Below are positions 1 through 5,599 of a stretch of DNA of 10,000 nt, piece by piece; position 1 is the first letter of the stretch, and every line of letters starts with the position of its first letter. The translations under genes and the position numbers were made by a program. The DNA lies in assembly GCA_020216985.1 (NCBI GenBank), contig JAIWOH010000050.1, forward strand, positions 1 through 10,000. Reading direction: 5' to 3'. Source of the DNA: Nitrospira sp. Lineage in GTDB: Bacteria; Nitrospirota; Nitrospiria; Nitrospirales; Nitrospiraceae. The notes below the pieces were generated by a model. It saw only the letters and a list, made by a program, of their open reading frames with translations. It did not search any database and had not been told where the DNA came from.

Positions 1-160
1 CGTCGCCCGATGTCACCAACGTCATCTGCGACATCGACGGATCAAGGGTGGGGGCAACGGAGAGACTTTCGATATTGAAGCCCCGACCACTGAACAGACC
101 CGCAACCCGTGAAAGCACCCCGAATTTGTTCTCAACCGTAACGGAAATGATGTGTTCCAT
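1..160 (-). CDS. ilvN: Acetolactate synthase small (regulatory) subunit, 5' part, cut by window edge
   Basis: This is the regulatory subunit of acetohydroxyacid synthase, which activates the catalytic subunit and confers feedback inhibition by valine in branched-chain amino-acid synthesis. Only the first 53 codons are present; the rest lies beyond position 1. The reading begins [19 protein letters not shown] and continues through GRGFNIESL and SMSQMTLV, which is the typical start of the N-terminal ACT domain of IlvN/IlvH. The ATG at 158-160 gives the family's usual N-terminus and has a weak AGGA-like ribosome site just upstream. The gene follows ilvB on the same strand after 87 nt, so the two are probably one transcript producing the subunits of one enzyme. 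The family assignment is firm; completeness beyond the edge cannot be judged. Confidence 0.93.
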   Translation of the reverse strand, partial: MEHIISVTVENKFGVLSRVAGLFSGRGFNIESLSVAPTLDPSMSQMTLVTSGD

Positions 161-247
161 ATTCCTAGGCGCCGAGACCACCGAGCCAGACACCGAAGTG
201 CGGTCATCCGGCGTCGATGCCTCCGAGCCTTCCCTACATCCTAATTT

Positions 248-2023
248 TTACGCCGTTAACACCGTATCCTTGTCTTCCGGCACCGCCTTCCCGGCACCGG
301 TCTGTTTCTTCTTCAATTCCGGAGGATCCTCGAGAATCATTTCGTGATTGCAGCCTCCCGCCGGAATCATCGGGTAACAGTTCTCATACGGGTAGGTCGG
401 CACATCCACGATGACGGGCCCGTCCGTTTCCAGAGCCGCTTTCAACACCCTGTCAAGATCCGCCAGGTTCTCGGCCCGCAGCCCGACCGCGCCATAGGCC
501 TCGGCCAGCTTGACGAAGTCCGGCGTGCCGCCCAAATAACTCGACGCGTACCGCCCGTTGTAGAAGAGGTCCTGCCACTGCCGCACCATCCCGTGAAAGC
601 GGTTGTTCAGTACGACGATCTTCACCGGCAATTTGCTGACCACTGCGGTCGCCATTTCCTGCATATTCATCTGAACGCTGCCGTCCCCCGCGATACAGAG
701 AACCAGCCGATCACGGAACGCCGCCTGCGCCCCCATGGCCGCGGGAAATCCGAAGCCCATAGTTCCAAGCCCGCCGGACGTCAGCCACCGGTTCGGCTTC
801 GCCAATTTGAAATATTGCGCCGCCCACATTTGGTGCTGGCCCACGTCGGTCGAGACGATCGGATCTCGATCCTTCGTCAGTTCATAGAGGCGTTTGACGA
901 CGTGCTGCGGCTTGATCGGTCCGTCCTGTTCCTGGTGATAGGTCAACGGGTGCATCTTCTGCCATTGATGAATTTGATCCCACCAGGGCTTCCGAAGCTC
1001 TTTCTGATCCCCGTTAACTGTTGCACGGAGAATTTGATTCAACTCGCGCAGCACGGCCTTGCAATCTCCCACGATCGGAATGTCGACGTGAATGTTTTTC
1101 CGAATCGACGTCGGATCAATATCGATGTGAATGACCTTCGCGTGCGGACAGAATTCCGACACTTTACCCGTCACGCGATCGTCAAACCGCGCCCCGACGG
1201 CGATGACCAGATCGGAGTAATGGATGGCCATATTGGCGCAGTAGGTCCCGTGCATCCCCAGCATCCCCAGCGACAACGGATGCTCCCCCGGGAACACGCC
1301 GAGCCCCATGAGGGTCATATCGACCGGGATTTGCGTCAGCTCGGCCAATTCGAGCAACTCCTGGGAGGCACCGGAAAAGACGACGCCCCCGCCCACGTAC
1401 AGCACCGGCTTCTTCGCCTTGGCGATCGCCTCGGCCGCCTGCTTAATCTGCCATTTATTGCCTTCATAGGTCGGGTTGTATCCGCGAATGGAGACGGATG
1501 TCGGATAGACGAACTCGGCCTGGTTTTGCGACACGTCCTTCGGAATATCGACCAACACCGGTCCGGGCCGGCCGGTCGTCGCGATATAAAACGCTTCTTT
1601 GATCGTCCGAGCCAAATCATTGACGTCTTTGACCAGAAAATTGTATTTCGTGCAGGGCCTGCTCAAGCCGATATTGTCCGCTTCCTGAAACGCATCGTTT
1701 CCGATTAGGCTCGTCGGCACCTGGCCGCTGAAACAGACCACCGGCACGGAATCCATGTAGGCGTCCGCCAACGCCGTAATCACGTTGGTCATTCCGGGCC
1801 CGGACGTCACCAGACAGACGCCCGCTTTGCCGGTCGCTTTGGCATAGCCTTCGGCCATATGACCGGCTCCCTGCTCATGACGCGTGAGAACCACCTCGAT
1901 GTCCTTTTGCTGATGAAGCATGTCGAAGATCTTCAAGACCACGCCCCCAGGAAGCGCAAAAACGGTCTTGACTCCTTCCCGCTTCAGACATTCGATGAAG
2001 ATCTCGGCTCCGGTGAGTTTCAT
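248..2023 (-). CDS. ilvB: Acetolactate synthase large (catalytic) subunit
   Basis: This thiamine-diphosphate enzyme condenses two pyruvates to acetolactate, or pyruvate and 2-ketobutyrate to acetohydroxybutyrate. It is the first common step to valine, leucine and isoleucine, and it acts in the cytoplasm with IlvN. The 591 residues fit the family length. Visible marks are the N-terminal ThDP domain with ALPGG near 23-27 and the catalytic glutamate E50 in TRHEQGA, a central FAD/structural domain (about 190-340), and the C-terminal ThDP/Mg motif GDGS at 446-449 ending in NN at 473-474. RQWQ at 481-484 carries the tryptophan known to affect substrate choice and herbicide sensitivity. I chose the ATG at 2021-2023 because a strong GAGGAGGA ribosome site precedes it and the protein then begins MKLTGAEIF as in homologues. 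An in-frame start 20 codons upstream (2083) would add an unconserved extension. The charged tail after about residue 568 is variable in this family. Confidence 0.97.
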   Translation of the reverse strand: MKLTGAEIFIECLKREGVKTVFALPGGVVLKIFDMLHQQKDIEVVLTRHEQGAGHMAEGYAKATGKAGVCLVTSGPGMTNVITALADAYMDSVPVVCFSGQVPTSLIGNDAFQEADNIGLSRPCTKYNFLVKDVNDLARTIKEAFYIATTGRPGPVLVDIPKDVSQNQAEFVYPTSVSIRGYNPTYEGNKWQIKQAAEAIAKAKKPVLYVGGGVVFSGASQELLELAELTQIPVDMTLMGLGVFPGEHPLSLGMLGMHGTYCANMAIHYSDLVIAVGARFDDRVTGKVSEFCPHAKVIHIDIDPTSIRKNIHVDIPIVGDCKAVLRELNQILRATVNGDQKELRKPWWDQIHQWQKMHPLTYHQEQDGPIKPQHVVKRLYELTKDRDPIVSTDVGQHQMWAAQYFKLAKPNRWLTSGGLGTMGFGFPAAMGAQAAFRDRLVLCIAGDGSVQMNMQEMATAVVSKLPVKIVVLNNRFHGMVRQWQDLFYNGRYASSYLGGTPDFVKLAEAYGAVGLRAENLADLDRVLKAALETDGPVIVDVPTYPYENCYPMIPAGGCNHEMILEDPPELKKKQTGAGKAVPEDKDTVLTA

Positions 2024-2121
2024 GTGAGTGTCCTCCTCGCCACGCTCGCCACGAGATTGAGAGATGTTTGAAGCTGGCGTCAATCAAAAAATACCTTAAA
2101 AATCAATGAGAAAGATTTTTG

Positions 2122-2151
2122 ATCGTATCACTCTTTTCAACGAAGGGTCAA
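2122..2151 (-). promoter_or_regulatory. Predicted sigma-70 promoter of ilvB-ilvN
   Basis: Reading the minus strand, TTGACC (2146-2151) and TACGAT (2122-2127) are separated by 18 bp. A TG one base upstream of the -10 makes it an extended -10 element. Transcription would start near 2115, leaving a leader of roughly 90 nt before ilvB. That leader has AT-rich runs around 2086-2120, but I could not draw a leader-peptide attenuator, a T-box or a clear terminator hairpin in it. The call is inferred from consensus matching only. Confidence 0.55.
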
Positions 2152-2220
2152 GGGAACGATTGGCATACTGAGTACCCCGACCTCGACCAAGGCAATTTAA
2201 GACGGTCGCGGAAGAACCCG

Positions 2221-2238
2221 GCGCCAAAAGAAAGGCGC
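2221..2238 (-). other. Small inverted repeat at the rnpB 3' end
   Basis: A perfect 5-bp GC-rich inverted repeat, GCGCC with GGCGC, has an 8-base U-rich loop in the rnpB transcript. Its upstream arm is also the last part of the P1 3' strand, so the two structures exclude each other. No run of U follows, so it is not a classical intrinsic terminator. It may mark a processing or transcript-end signal, or be chance. Confidence 0.25.
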
Positions 2239-2672
2239 AAATGTGAAGGCCTATAAGCCGGATTCTGTGTCCGCTCGAGTTCGCTCACTCGAACGGCGAT
2301 GATCATTTCTCTGGGATTCGAGTTGCCTCGAACCTCAAGCGGCCTACCCGAAGATCTCGACCGGGCCGGTCGGTGCACGAAACGCCTTAAAGCGCCCCGC
2401 GCGGCTCTTCCTATTTGGCCTTGCACCGGGCGACGCTTACCCTGCCGGTGATGTCGCCACCACCGCGGTGGGCTCTTACCCCACCCTTTCACCCTTGCCT
2501 GAGCCGCAGCGACCGGATGAGCTCCCATCGCCTCGGCCATCGGCGGTTTGCTTTCTGTGGTGCTGGTGTCGGATCGCTCCGCCTGGGAATTACCCAGCGC
2601 CCTGCCCTTGGAGTCCGGACTTTCCTCCCGATACTCTCGCATCGAGCGATCACCCGGCCTTCGCACCTGCGC
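2234..2672 (-). ncRNA. rnpB: RNase P RNA, bacterial class A
   Basis: This is the catalytic RNA of ribonuclease P, which removes 5' leaders from precursor tRNAs. Read on the minus strand, it has the universal 5' P4/CR-I block GAGGAAAGTCCGGACTCC (2610-2627). Next come the GGGTAAGAGCCCACCG segment, the GCAAGGCCAAATAGG segment, a GGGTAGGCCGCTTGAG loop that in this family carries the GGU pairing with tRNA CCA, and the 3' CR-V/P4 block ACAGAATCCGGCTTAT (2253-2268). The 5' arm GCGCAGGUGCGAAGGCC (2672-2656) pairs with a 3' arm ending near 2235 to form helix P1, with one C×A mismatch and two G·U pairs. That sets the ends given here, about 439 nt. Ends are good to a few bases. The gene lies between the M48 protease gene and ilvB, with its own promoter, and the open reading frames across it are not real genes. 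Confidence 0.96.
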
Positions 2673-2678
2673 TGACGC

Positions 2679-2708
2679 AGTATAGAGAAGGAGTACGGAG
2701 CATGGCAA
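2679..2708 (-). promoter_or_regulatory. Predicted promoter of rnpB
   Basis: On the minus strand, TTGCCA (2703-2708) and TATACT (2679-2684) are separated by 18 bp. Initiation 6-7 bases below the -10 falls at 2672-2673, exactly where the P1 helix of the RNase P RNA begins. The primary and mature 5' ends could therefore be the same. The match between promoter position and RNA structure makes this one of the better supported promoters here. Confidence 0.7.
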
Positions 2709-2894
2709 GGGTACCGCCTGACACGTCCCTCATCCTCCTCCGACATGGAGACTCTTTCAAAGAAGAAACCGGCGACATTCTGCTTATGACTCCGCACCCC
2801 TCCCCTTTGGCCATCGATCACACAGCGAACCAGCGACCAGGCGCGAGACTCGCTCCGAATTTCAAGGAACAGACTTCAAGGATCAGCAGCCAAC

Positions 2895-3767
2895 TCACTG
2901 GTGTCCAACGGAAGGCAAGAGCCCATTGGGAGCCGGAGTTCTTTTTTGATAGATGGCCATGGCCTCCGGCATCCAGGCCTTCAATTGCTCAATGCGGGTC
3001 CCATGACTGGGATGGGTTGACAAAAATTCGGCCGGCCCTCCGCCGCTCGATAGTTCCGCCATCCGCTCCCACAACCCCACGGACTCGCGCGGGTCGTATC
3101 CCGCGTCGGCCGCCAAGAGGATTCCCACATAATCCGCTTCTGATTCATGTTTGCGGCTGAAGGGCAACAAGACTCCCACTTGCGCTCCCAATCCAAGCGC
3201 CGCCATTGTGGCCTGGCCCAGCAAGGGATTCCCTCCGCTCGCCCCGATCGCCGCCCCCGCCACTTGCAACGCCGCATTGGTCAATTGCCCCTGACTCATC
3301 CGTTCCGCTCCGTGACGGGCCAAGGCATGGATCACTTCATGTCCCATAACGGCGGCCAACCCCGCCTCGGTTCTCGCCACGGGGAAAATACCCGTATACA
3401 CGGCGATCTTGCCACCGGGAAGCGCGAACGCGTTCGCCGTCTTGTCGTCCTTGATGACCGTCACTTCCCATTCGAACTGTTTGGCCATCTCGGCATATTT
3501 CGATCGCTTCGCCGCCTCGATGATTCTGGCCGCCACCCGTTTGACCGGTTCCACTTCCCGGGGATCCCGTGACAACCTGACATTCGGATCATTTTTCACC
3601 TGGGCATAGGCTTGCTCCCCAAGCTGCATTTCCTCTGAGATCGACGTCATCAACAACTGAGACCGACCCGTGTAGGGGTTGGTCTCGCAGCCGGCTACAG
3701 TCAGTCCTCCCATGAGCAACAAAACGGCCATCCCGACGAAACGAATCACGCATTGGCACCCTTGCAT
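2895..3767 (-). CDS. M48-family zinc metalloprotease, predicted lipoprotein
   Basis: This is a predicted envelope zinc endopeptidase of the M48 family (the group of E. coli LoiP, YcaL and BepA), whose members act in outer-membrane protein quality control. The 290 residues begin with a hydrophobic signal segment (about 10-25) and a lipobox ending A-G-C with C27 as the lipidated cysteine. The +2 residue is Glu, which does not suggest inner-membrane retention. The zinc site is HEVIH at 143-147, with the third ligand a glutamate of the SRKHESEAD block (E208 or E210), and a THPSHGTRIEQL motif (251-262) follows. There are no TPR repeats, so it is shorter than BepA. The ATG at 3767 has an AGGAGG ribosome site 6-7 nt upstream. 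It is divergent from the RNase HIII gene, and its stop lies about 220 nt before rnpB. The natural substrate cannot be deduced. Confidence 0.92.
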   Translation of the reverse strand: MQGCQCVIRFVGMAVLLLMGGLTVAGCETNPYTGRSQLLMTSISEEMQLGEQAYAQVKNDPNVRLSRDPREVEPVKRVAARIIEAAKRSKYAEMAKQFEWEVTVIKDDKTANAFALPGGKIAVYTGIFPVARTEAGLAAVMGHEVIHALARHGAERMSQGQLTNAALQVAGAAIGASGGNPLLGQATMAALGLGAQVGVLLPFSRKHESEADYVGILLAADAGYDPRESVGLWERMAELSSGGGPAEFLSTHPSHGTRIEQLKAWMPEAMAIYQKRTPAPNGLLPSVGHQ

Positions 3768-3831
3768 GGCGTCCCTCCTACCCCCGACCTACCTCTCCGA
3801 GTGCGACTCCGGCGCTTTTCCTGTTTTTGAC

Positions 3832-3843
3832 GGTCATTTGACC
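3832..3843. promoter_or_regulatory. Short inverted repeat in the divergent intergenic region
   Basis: GGTCATTTGACC has perfect 5-bp arms (GGTCA/TGACC) around a 2-bp centre, with partial symmetry continuing outside. It overlaps the proposed -35 of the plus-strand RNase HIII gene and lies about 65 bp upstream of the M48 gene start. This is a possible operator position, with no identified regulator. Confidence 0.25.
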
Positions 3844-3866
3844 ATGACTCCGCCGTGCAGTAGAGT
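3838..3866 (+). promoter_or_regulatory. Predicted promoter of the RNase HIII gene
   Basis: TTGACC (3838-3843) and TAGAGT (3861-3866) are separated by 17 bp. A start near 3873 would give a leader of about 30 nt before the GTG at 3905. The call rests on consensus matching and on position in the divergent intergenic region. Confidence 0.5.
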
Positions 3867-3904
3867 ACCGCTCCTACCGCCGTTTTTCTAGTGGGAGTCG
3901 TCCC

Positions 3905-4645
3905 GTGACAGCAGACCCCATCGGGTCGCCGATCGAGCGCATCGGCATCGACGAATCCGGAAAGGGCGATTATTTCGGCCCGCTCGTGATCGCCGCGGTC
4001 TTCGTGAACGCGACGACCCAGCGCGAGTTGGCCTTGATGCAGGCACGCGACAGCAAGAAGCTATCGGACGGGCGTATCCTCGAAATGGCTCCGGCAATCA
4101 AGACCATCTGCCCCCACAGCGTGATTGCGATCGGTCCGCAAAAATATAATGAGCTGTACGCCAAAATCAAAAACCTCAATCGGCTCCTGGCTTGGGGGCA
4201 CGCCAAGGCGCTGGAGAACCTGCTTGAACAAGTTTCGTGCGAGCGAGCGATTGCCGACCGATTCGGCGATGAGCGGTTGATCGTGAATGCCCTGCAAGAG
4301 AAAGGACGAACGATCGTTTTGGAGCAACGGACAAAAGCCGAATCGGACCTGGCGGTGGCCGCCGCCTCTATCCTGGCCCGCGCAGAATTTCTGCGGCGTC
4401 TGAAACGGCTCTCCGACGAAGTCGGCACCACCCTCCCCAAGGGCGTCTCCCCCTCCGTGGAACTGACGGCAAAAATGATCGTCAAAAAGCACGGGCGGGA
4501 ACGACTCAGCACCGTGGCGAAACTGCACTTCAGAACCACGCGGGCCGTTTTGGGTTACATCGATTCGCTCGCCTCAAAATCGGCCGATTTGGATTCGGAT
4601 GCGGATGAGAGAGGCGATTCGGCCGATGGCTCGCCTTCCCAATAA
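3905..4645 (+). CDS. rnhC: RNase HIII-type ribonuclease, catalytic core only
   Basis: This is a predicted cytoplasmic nuclease that cuts the RNA strand of RNA:DNA hybrids, for example primers and R-loops. The motif at residues 14-27 (GIDESGKGDYFGPL) is the RNase HIII version rather than the DEAGRG form of RNase HII. The four expected metal-binding acidic residues are D16, E17, D118 (in AIADRFGD) and D148 (in KAESDLA). Classical RNase HIII of about 300 residues has a TBP-like substrate-binding domain of some 80-90 residues before the core. Here only 15 residues precede the motif, and an in-frame stop at 3845-3847 prevents a longer start, so that domain is absent. The GTG start at 3905 has a modest GGGAG ribosome site. 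The acidic, serine-rich tail (about 220-246) is unconserved in appearance and overlaps the convergent gene by 91 bp. An RNase HII role in the cell remains possible. Confidence 0.9.
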   Translation: MTADPIGSPIERIGIDESGKGDYFGPLVIAAVFVNATTQRELALMQARDSKKLSDGRILEMAPAIKTICPHSVIAIGPQKYNELYAKIKNLNRLLAWGHAKALENLLEQVSCERAIADRFGDERLIVNALQEKGRTIVLEQRTKAESDLAVAAASILARAEFLRRLKRLSDEVGTTLPKGVSPSVELTAKMIVKKHGRERLSTVAKLHFRTTRAVLGYIDSLASKSADLDSDADERGDSADGSPSQ

Positions 4646-5334
4646 AGAATGCGGCGGCAATACGGACACACGTGCAGATCCTCGGAGCGCTTCACTTGGG
4701 CGATGAGCTGCGGCGGAATTTGCAGGCGGCAACCGAGGCACAGGCCGCCGCGCACGGCTGCTAGCGGCTGATCTTTCCGCGAGGCCTTGACCTCGTTGTA
4801 TCGTTGGAGGAGGCTCCTCTCCACTCTCGCCGCCGCGTCGCGTTGCAAGAGTTCGACTTGGGCCAATTCGTCCGCCAACGCTCGTTCCTGCTCGCTTAAA
4901 TTCTTTTGTTCCTGAGCGAACGCCGCCTCCAGCTCCCTGACTTTCGCCTGGGTCTCGGTCACCGTTCGCTGCAATTGATCGATCCGTTCCATGCACATCA
5001 GAATCTTCTCTTCGAACTCCCCGCGCTTTTTATTCGCCAGATCGAGTTCGAAGAGATGCGCCTGATACTCCTTGTTGGTCTTCAAATTCGCCGCATGCGC
5101 TTTCATCCGCTCCATCTGCGCTTCGTGCGCCTCCAGATCCCGTTCGTGCGCGCGTCGTTCCTTGATCGCGGCTTCGACGGCGGACTGCGCCTCCTTCATC
5201 CGTTTCAGAGCCTCCCGCAAAGGCGCCTCGGCGGCCTGCAGACGTTCGGGAATCTTTCGGCGGGCCTCTTTGATCTCCATGATTCGGAGATCGAATTTCT
5301 GCAGATCGAGAAGGGGCGAAAACTTGCGGGTCAA
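4555..5334 (-). CDS. Coiled-coil C4 zinc-ribbon protein (DUF164/CT398-like)
   Basis: This is a widespread bacterial protein of uncertain role. The Chlamydia homologue CT398 has been reported to associate with sigma-54 and other partners, which does not establish function here. Residues about 10-180 are a long charged helical hairpin, and TNKEYQAHLFEL (86-97) is the conserved segment of the family. The C-terminal zinc ribbon uses C199, C202, C223 and C226 (CLGC and CPYC) and is followed by YWE. A Ser/Glu-rich tail of about 27 residues then lies in the overlap with the RNase HIII gene. The start is TTG at 5334, with GAGAGGAAG about 6 nt upstream and the familiar N-terminus FSPLLDLQKFDLRI; no ATG fits. 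The gene begins 52 nt after the tRNA-Ile2 gene on the same strand and probably shares its transcript. Confidence 0.88.
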   Translation of the reverse strand: MTRKFSPLLDLQKFDLRIMEIKEARRKIPERLQAAEAPLREALKRMKEAQSAVEAAIKERRAHERDLEAHEAQMERMKAHAANLKTNKEYQAHLFELDLANKKRGEFEEKILMCMERIDQLQRTVTETQAKVRELEAAFAQEQKNLSEQERALADELAQVELLQRDAAARVERSLLQRYNEVKASRKDQPLAAVRGGLCLGCRLQIPPQLIAQVKRSEDLHVCPYCRRILYWEGEPSAESPLSSASESKSADFEASESM

Positions 5335-5358
5335 CGCAATCTTCCTCTCTTGGAGATC

Positions 5359-5372
5359 GGCGTCGTGACGCC
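5359..5372. repeat. Palindrome between tRNA-Ile2 and the zinc-ribbon gene
   Basis: GGCGTCGTGACGCC has 6-bp arms and a 2-bp centre, next to an 8-bp palindrome GGGCGCCC (5374-5381). In the minus-strand transcript these would fold just below the tRNA 3' end. There is no U tract, so it may be a trailer or processing structure rather than a terminator. Support is structural only. Confidence 0.3.
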
Positions 5373-5386
5373 TGGGCGCCCCCGGC

Positions 5387-5463
5387 TGGTGGGCCCACTA
5401 GGACTTGAACCTAGGACCAACTGATTATGAGTCAGCCGCTCTAACCACCTGAGCTATGGGCCC
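5387..5463 (-). tRNA. tRNA-Ile2 (CAT anticodon, read as lysidine-AU)
   Basis: This 77-nt tRNA includes an encoded CCA. The acceptor arms GGGCCCA and TGGGCCC pair perfectly over 7 bp. The anticodon stem GCTGA/TCAGT encloses the loop CTCATAA, and the T arm is CTAGG-TTCAAGT-CCTAG. The anticodon CAT (5427-5429 on the plus strand) could be Met or Ile. The GACTCATAATC context and the non-initiator acceptor pair resemble E. coli tRNA-Ile2 (ileX), where C34 is converted by TilS to lysidine so that AUA is read as isoleucine. It lies between rpoD and the zinc-ribbon gene on the same strand, with its own likely promoter. Elongator tRNA-Met is the less likely alternative. Confidence 0.93.
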
Positions 5464-5471
5464 CATCCGGC

Positions 5472-5500
5472 AAGAGAACGGTCGTCCCGACCCTTCTCTT
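5472..5500 (-). other. Strong hairpin in the tRNA-Ile2 leader
   Basis: Arms of 13 bases (5472-5484 and 5488-5500) pair with a single mismatch around a 3-base loop. On the minus strand the hairpin is preceded by AAAA and followed by only two U, then GCC. On the plus strand it is followed by TTTT-like sequence, though no plus-strand gene ends here. It sits 8 nt upstream of the tRNA 5' end. It could be the weak terminator of the dnaG-rpoD transcript, an attenuating hairpin, or a leader structure used in tRNA processing. The sequence does not decide. Confidence 0.5.
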
Positions 5501-5560
5501 TTGCAAAACTCAACGGCCTTCGTCGAACCGGGCTTTCCGCCGCGGTCTGGATTTCAGAGA

Positions 5561-5590
5561 ATTCTAGGTCGCACTCGGACGCGGAGTCAA
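5561..5590 (-). promoter_or_regulatory. Predicted promoter of tRNA-Ile2 and the zinc-ribbon gene
   Basis: On the minus strand, TTGACT (5585-5590) and TAGAAT (5561-5566) are separated by 18 bp, and each hexamer has one mismatch to consensus. The -35 begins 9-10 bases after the rpoD stop codon. A start near 5554 gives a leader of about 90 nt before the tRNA, containing the hairpin at 5472-5500. Confidence 0.65.
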
Positions 5591-5599
5591 ATCGGCCTT

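Noticed and set aside
303-375. Lysine-rich, low-complexity C-terminal tail of ilvB as a possible frameshift
   Set aside because: The conserved end of the enzyme (PMIPAGGCNHEMI) is intact before it, and variable tails are common in this family.
2024-2120. Possible leader-peptide attenuator or T-box before ilvB
   Set aside because: No run of branched-chain amino-acid codons, no T-box sequence and no terminator/antiterminator pair could be drawn; only AT-rich runs with mirror-like rather than inverted symmetry.
2709-2894. Possible small gene, sRNA or terminator between the M48 gene and rnpB
   Set aside because: Only a short direct repeat (TCCTTGAA twice) and the rnpB promoter are visible; no stable hairpin with a U tract and no plausible coding frame with a ribosome site.
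2148-3160. Open frames on both strands across the RNase P RNA gene (2148-2708 minus, 2468-3160 plus)
   Set aside because: They run through the conserved RNA elements, have no convincing ribosome sites and look like no known protein.
5387-5463. Reading the CAT-anticodon tRNA as initiator or elongator tRNA-Met
   Set aside because: The fully paired 7-bp acceptor is not that of an initiator, and the anticodon-arm context matches tRNA-Ile2 better.
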